A DNA stretch of 17,412 nucleotides, from the NCBI GenBank assembly GCA_003164655.1, contig PLTW01000107.1, positions 5,368 to 22,779 of the forward strand, given 5' to 3'. Shown in pieces: positions 14,312-17,412 of this stretch. A program made the translations under genes and the position numbers. The first letter of the stretch is position 1. Each line of letters begins with the position of its first letter. The notes under the pieces were generated by a model, which saw nothing but the letters and a program-made list of their open reading frames with translations, was not told where the DNA came from and did not search any database. Source of the DNA: Actinomycetota bacterium. Lineage in GTDB: Bacteria; Actinomycetota; Thermoleophilia; UBA2241.

Positions 14312-16479
14312 CGCCATCTGCCGGACCGCCCCGCGAACAGGGTTTCTCGAAAGACGCCGACAAGCTCATCCGGCGTATGTCGCTCGTCGCCTTCCTGCTG
14401 TCGCGACCCGACCGGCCGGTCACGGCGGCGGAGATCCGCGCGAGGGTCGAAGGCTACGCGCTCATGACCGACGACGCCTTCAAGCGGCGCTTCTACGAAG
14501 ACCGCGCCGAGCTCGCCGCCCTGGGCATCGGCATCGTCGGCGACTCAGACGGCGAAGGCGACACCGAGCTCTACTGCCTGCCGGCGTCGGCCTACTACCT
14601 GCCGGCCATCGAGCTCACTCCCGACGAGCTCGCGGCGCTGGCCGCCTGCCTGTTCGTACTCGAGCATCGCTTTGCCTACAGCGAGCCCCTGCGGCTGGCC
14701 CTGCTCAGCCTGACCCACGGCCGTCCCGAGCTGCTCTTCCCCGCCGCGGCGATGCCCGTGAGCGTGCCGCCCGAGCGCGAGGCGCGGCGCGCCGCGGCCG
14801 CCCTGCCCAAGCTGCAGCAGGCGGTCGCGGCCGGCAAGACCGTGACCTTCGCCTACTACTCCATCGGCCGCGACCAGCAGCTCGAACGCACGGTCGACCC
14901 GTACGGTCTGCTGCTGGTCGGCGACGAATGGTACCTCATCGCCTTCTGCCATCTGCGCCGCGCGATCCGCACCTTCCGCCTGTCGCGGCTGCGCTCGCGC
15001 GTGACCTTTGCCACCCGCGCGCCCCACGACTTCGCGGCCCCGGCCAGCTTCAGTATCGACGACTACCTCGACCGGCCCGCCTGGCAGCTCGGCGAGCCGC
15101 GGGGCAGCGCCACGGTGCGCGTGGCGGCCGCCATGGCGTGGTGGGTCGAAGCGCACTTCTCGCGCTGCGGCACGATCGCGCCGCTGCCGGCCGGCAGCCG
15201 TGCCGCCGGCGCCGGTGCCGGCGCCGGCAACGCCGATATCCTCTTTTCGACGCCCTACCACTCGCCGCGACAGCTCGTGTCCTGGGTGCTGTCGATGGGC
15301 GAGGCGGCCGAGCTGCTCGAACCGGCGGAGCTGCGCGACGAGCTGCGCGGGCAGCTCGGCCGGCTCGCCGCGGGTCTCGCCCACCCGCCGCTCGACGGGC
15401 ACACGGCGGCGGCGCTGCTCGAGGGCGCCGCCATCGGTGGCGAGCGACCTTCGCGGGCCACCGGCGGCGGCGGCGACTGGAAGGTCGAAGCCGACCGCTT
15501 CACGCGCCTGGCGACCCTCATGACCTATCTGCGCGGCGTCTGTCACGCGGCCGGCGACGCCGACCAGACCCCCGTGCCGGTGGCCGCGGTCTGCGCCGCA
15601 CTCGACACGACGCCCGCCGAGCTTGAGTCCGATGTCCGCCTGCTGAACCTCGTGAACTTCGGCGGGGAGGGCACACTGGTGTGGGCCGAGATCAAGGGCG
15701 CCGCGCTGGTCGTGACCTGCGATGTCGCCAGCTCGGCCTTTGCCCGGCCGGCGCGGCTGTCGCCGCTGCAGGTCGACACCCTGCTGCTGGCCGTCGAGAT
15801 CCTCGGCGGCCAGCTGCCGATCGACCATGGGGCCGCGCTGCGCAGCGCGGCGCAAAAGCTGCGCCGCGCCCGCCGCGCCGCGCCGCCGGCCGTCGCCGCC
15901 GGCGAGCGTCTATCGACATACGAACCGATCCTCGATGCCGTCAACGCGGCCGTCGGCCAGCGCCGCCTGCTCGACATCGAGTACTGGTCCGAGGGCAGCG
16001 GGACGACCACGACGCGTACCGTCGAACCCTATCTGCTGGTGCGCACGAGGGGCGAGTGGTACTACGTCGCCTGGTGTCGCCGCTCGCAAGGTACCAGGAC
16101 CTTTCGCGTGGCCACGACCAAGCGGGCGCTGGTGCGCGACGAGCAGTTCGGCGCGCGCCCCGAGGTCGAGGTCGAGCTCTACCGCCGCGAGGGCGTGCGC
16201 AGCTCGGAGCGCTACGCGCCGCGGCGGGCCGTCGTCTGGTATGCCGCGGGGGTAGCCCGCTGGGTCGCCGAGCGCGAACCCACGGTGAGCCTGCCCGCCG
16301 TAGACGACCCGGCGGGCACCCCCGCCGGGGGCTGTCTCGCCCTGCAGCCCTACGTCGACGAGCGCTGGCTCACCCACGAGCTGCTGCGCTTCGGCGGCGA
16401 GGCGCTGCCGCTGAGCCCGCCGGCCGCGATCGCCGCCCTGTCCGACGTCGTGGCGCGCCTCGTCGAGCGGTACGCTTAA
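14308..16479 (+). CDS. fused PafB-PafC-like transcriptional regulator with two WYL domains
   Basis: A 723-aa protein made of two similar halves, each with an N-terminal winged helix-turn-helix and a WYL domain. Half one: HTH about 18-95 (LIRRMSLVAFLLSRPDRPVTAAEI), WYL at 165-230 (VDPYGLLLVGDEWYLIAFCHLRRAIRTF region, Trp208-Tyr209-Leu210). Half two: HTH about 397-460, WYL about 535-610 (VEPYLLVRTRGEWYYVAWC region, here Trp584-Tyr585-Tyr586). PafB and PafC are separate in mycobacteria, where the complex turns on RecA-independent DNA-repair genes, and fused versions are known in other actinobacteria. WYL domains bind nucleic-acid ligands such as single-stranded DNA. A Gly-Ala repeat (300-307) and a loose linker (375-390) join the halves. 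No proteasome gene is near, so the target set may be different. The start is GTG 14308, coupled to the GNAT stop. Confidence 0.88.
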   Translation: MTPSAGPPREQGFSKDADKLIRRMSLVAFLLSRPDRPVTAAEIRARVEGYALMTDDAFKRRFYEDRAELAALGIGIVGDSDGEGDTELYCLPASAYYLPAIELTPDELAALAACLFVLEHRFAYSEPLRLALLSLTHGRPELLFPAAAMPVSVPPEREARRAAAALPKLQQAVAAGKTVTFAYYSIGRDQQLERTVDPYGLLLVGDEWYLIAFCHLRRAIRTFRLSRLRSRVTFATRAPHDFAAPASFSIDDYLDRPAWQLGEPRGSATVRVAAAMAWWVEAHFSRCGTIAPLPAGSRAAGAGAGAGNADILFSTPYHSPRQLVSWVLSMGEAAELLEPAELRDELRGQLGRLAAGLAHPPLDGHTAAALLEGAAIGGERPSRATGGGGDWKVEADRFTRLATLMTYLRGVCHAAGDADQTPVPVAAVCAALDTTPAELESDVRLLNLVNFGGEGTLVWAEIKGAALVVTCDVASSAFARPARLSPLQVDTLLLAVEILGGQLPIDHGAALRSAAQKLRRARRAAPPAVAAGERLSTYEPILDAVNAAVGQRRLLDIEYWSEGSGTTTTRTVEPYLLVRTRGEWYYVAWCRRSQGTRTFRVATTKRALVRDEQFGARPEVEVELYRREGVRSSERYAPRRAVVWYAAGVARWVAEREPTVSLPAVDDPAGTPAGGCLALQPYVDERWLTHELLRFGGEALPLSPPAAIAALSDVVARLVERYA

Positions 16480-16483
16480 GGCC

Positions 16484-16705
16484 ATGCATCTCCCCACCAG
16501 TGTCGTGCAACTACTGTTCGCCGTGCAGCTGCCGGTCTGCCTGTACGCAGGCTGGCGCACGGCCCGGCGTACCGGTCGCGCCGTGCTCGACTGGCTCGTC
16601 TACGGATTCCTCGCCGCCATCGTCTTTCCGCCGGCGGGCGCCGTCATCGCCCTCGTGGCCTTCTTCGTGTGTCCAGCGGCGCGGCGCGGCGCGACGCCCA
16701 CATGA
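16484..16705 (+). CDS. small two-helix membrane protein
   Basis: A 73-aa protein of unknown function. Residues 6-22 and about 37-64 are hydrophobic (VVQLLFAVQLPVCLY and LVYGFLAAIVFPPAGAVIAL), separated by a basic loop (WRTARRTGRAV) and followed by a short Cys/Arg-rich tail, so it should be an inner-membrane hairpin. It starts 4 nt after the PafBC stop, and its TGA overlaps the larA ATG (ATGA), which argues that it is real and translated. No clear Shine-Dalgarno precedes it; translation may be coupled to the upstream gene. Whether it helps lactate or nickel handling for LarA is a guess from position only. Confidence 0.65.
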   Translation: MHLPTSVVQLLFAVQLPVCLYAGWRTARRTGRAVLDWLVYGFLAAIVFPPAGAVIALVAFFVCPAARRGATPT

Positions 16706-17412
16706 CCCCCTTCGTACTGTCGGGGCGTCGTTGTCTGCCGGTCGAGAGCGCCTGCGAGTTCGAGAGGCCGACGCGTTTGGCCGACCTTGCCGACCCGTCC
16801 GCAGCCATCGCCGCGGCACTCGACGAGCCCCTCGGCGCACCGCCGCTGGCCGAGCTGGCCCGCGGCGCGCGCAGCGTGGCCGTCGTGGTCCCCGACGCCA
16901 CCCGCGACTGCCCGGTGGCCGCCCTGCTGCCGCCTGTGCTCGAGCGCCTGGCGCAGGCCGGTGTGAGTGACGAACAGGTGTGTGTCGTGATCGGCTGCGG
17001 CCTGCACCGCGCGACGACGGCCGCCGAGAAGGCGGCGCTCCTGGGCGCCGCGCCGGCCGCCCGCGTGCGCGTCGTCGATGCCCAGGGGATCGACCAGACG
17101 AGCGTCGCTCTCGGCGCCGCCGCCGGCGGCGGCGTCATCGCCATGAACGACGACGTCGCGCGGGCCGATCTGGTGATCGCCGTGGGCATCGTCGAACCGC
17201 ATCTCTACGCCGGTTTCTCGGGCGGCGTCAAGGCGGTCGCGATCGGCTGTGCCGGGCAGGAGACGATCGCCTGGACACACCACCCCGTGTTTCTCGACCA
17301 GCCGGCCGTGCGGCTGTGCCGGCTCGACGGCAATCCCTTTCAGGAAGCGCTGCGCGAGATCGCGGCGGCCACCGCCCTGCGCTACGCCCTGAACGTCGTG
17401 GTGAGCGACGGC
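16702..17412 (+). CDS. larA: LarA-like nickel-dependent lactate racemase family protein, 5' part (runs off right edge)
   Basis: Only the first 237 residues are visible; the frame is open to the window end. LarA interconverts L- and D-lactate with a nickel-pincer nucleotide, and homologues racemise or epimerise other 2-hydroxyacids. Visible features are VVVPDATRDCP (61-71), CGLHRAT (99-105, His102), and VEPHLYAGFSGGVKAVAIG (164-182) with His167 and Lys177, then His193 in WTHHP. The spacing His167-Lys177-His193 equals that of His174, Lys184 and His200 in Lactiplantibacillus LarA, where the lysine binds the cofactor and the histidines serve catalysis and nickel binding. So the active-site set is complete as far as visible. 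The ATG overlaps the stop of the small membrane protein (ATGA). The required sulfur transferase LarE is encoded in the sulfur operon 13.5 kb to the left. The exact substrate is uncertain. Confidence 0.9.
   Translation, partial: MTPFVLSGRRCLPVESACEFERPTRLADLADPSAAIAAALDEPLGAPPLAELARGARSVAVVVPDATRDCPVAALLPPVLERLAQAGVSDEQVCVVIGCGLHRATTAAEKAALLGAAPAARVRVVDAQGIDQTSVALGAAAGGGVIAMNDDVARADLVIAVGIVEPHLYAGFSGGVKAVAIGCAGQETIAWTHHPVFLDQPAVRLCRLDGNPFQEALREIAAATALRYALNVVVSDG

Noticed and set aside
15190..15235. GCCGGCGCCGG-type repeats in the PafBC-like gene as a regulatory or mobile repeat
   Set aside because: They encode an in-frame Gly-Ala linker in a real protein and are explained by low-complexity codon usage.
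14545..15855. A 436-codon minus-strand frame opposite the PafBC-like gene
   Set aside because: Antisense shadow of a gene with clear WYL and HTH motifs.

Overview
The window is a gene-dense, very GC-rich stretch (mostly G/C at third codon positions, many GTG starts) of a bacterial chromosome, best explained as an actinobacterial-type genome. Support for that placement: a fused PafB-PafC WYL regulator, widespread GTG/TTG starts and a probable leaderless Rrf2 transcript. The DUF211 protein, two corrinoid-type MttB homologues and lactate-racemase genes suggest a deep-branching, possibly anaerobic lineage rather than a Streptomyces-like aerobe; that placement is inference. I see no tRNA, rRNA, CRISPR array, insertion sequence or phage gene. 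No gap between genes exceeds about 220 bases.

Left block (1-4594, minus strand). Reading leftward, an Rrf2-family regulator begins a tight sulfur operon: rrf2, cysK (cysteine synthase), larE (sacrificial sulfur transferase), cysE (serine acetyltransferase). After a 79-nt gap come a DUF211 protein, a VIT1/CCC1-like membrane protein and the N-terminal part of a UvrD/PcrA helicase that runs off the left edge. cysE and cysK form the two-step serine-to-cysteine pathway, and larE uses cysteine-derived sulfur to build the nickel-pincer cofactor of LarA. A larA gene is present at the far right edge of the same window.

Middle (4780-7864, plus strand). A small exported or membrane-anchored protein and a secreted Amidase_6 protein are followed by a strong 20-bp hairpin. 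Next is a DegT/DnrJ-type PLP-fold protein that appears to have lost its catalytic lysine. It converges on the next gene with both stop codons inside one CTAG.

PLP/MttB island (7861-13661). A LysA-like fold-III decarboxylase (minus) diverges from a fold-III racemase (plus) across a 220-nt region with a probable bidirectional promoter and a 24-codon leader ORF. The racemase overlaps the first MttB-like methyltransferase by 4 nt. A second MttB paralogue follows after a 191-nt leader holding a 16-codon ORF and a terminator-like hairpin with a T-rich tail. Neither MttB gene has an in-frame amber codon, so both belong to the non-pyrrolysine MttB superfamily (quaternary amine demethylases). Their corrinoid partner is not in the window.

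Right block (13793-17412, plus strand). A GNAT acetyltransferase, a fused PafBC-like double-WYL regulator, a 73-aa two-helix membrane protein and the 5' part of larA are joined by 4-nt overlaps or a 4-nt gap and look like one operon. The most notable items are the PLP/MttB island with its two short leader ORFs, the lysine-less DegT homologue, and the sulfur-operon larE paired with a distant larA.
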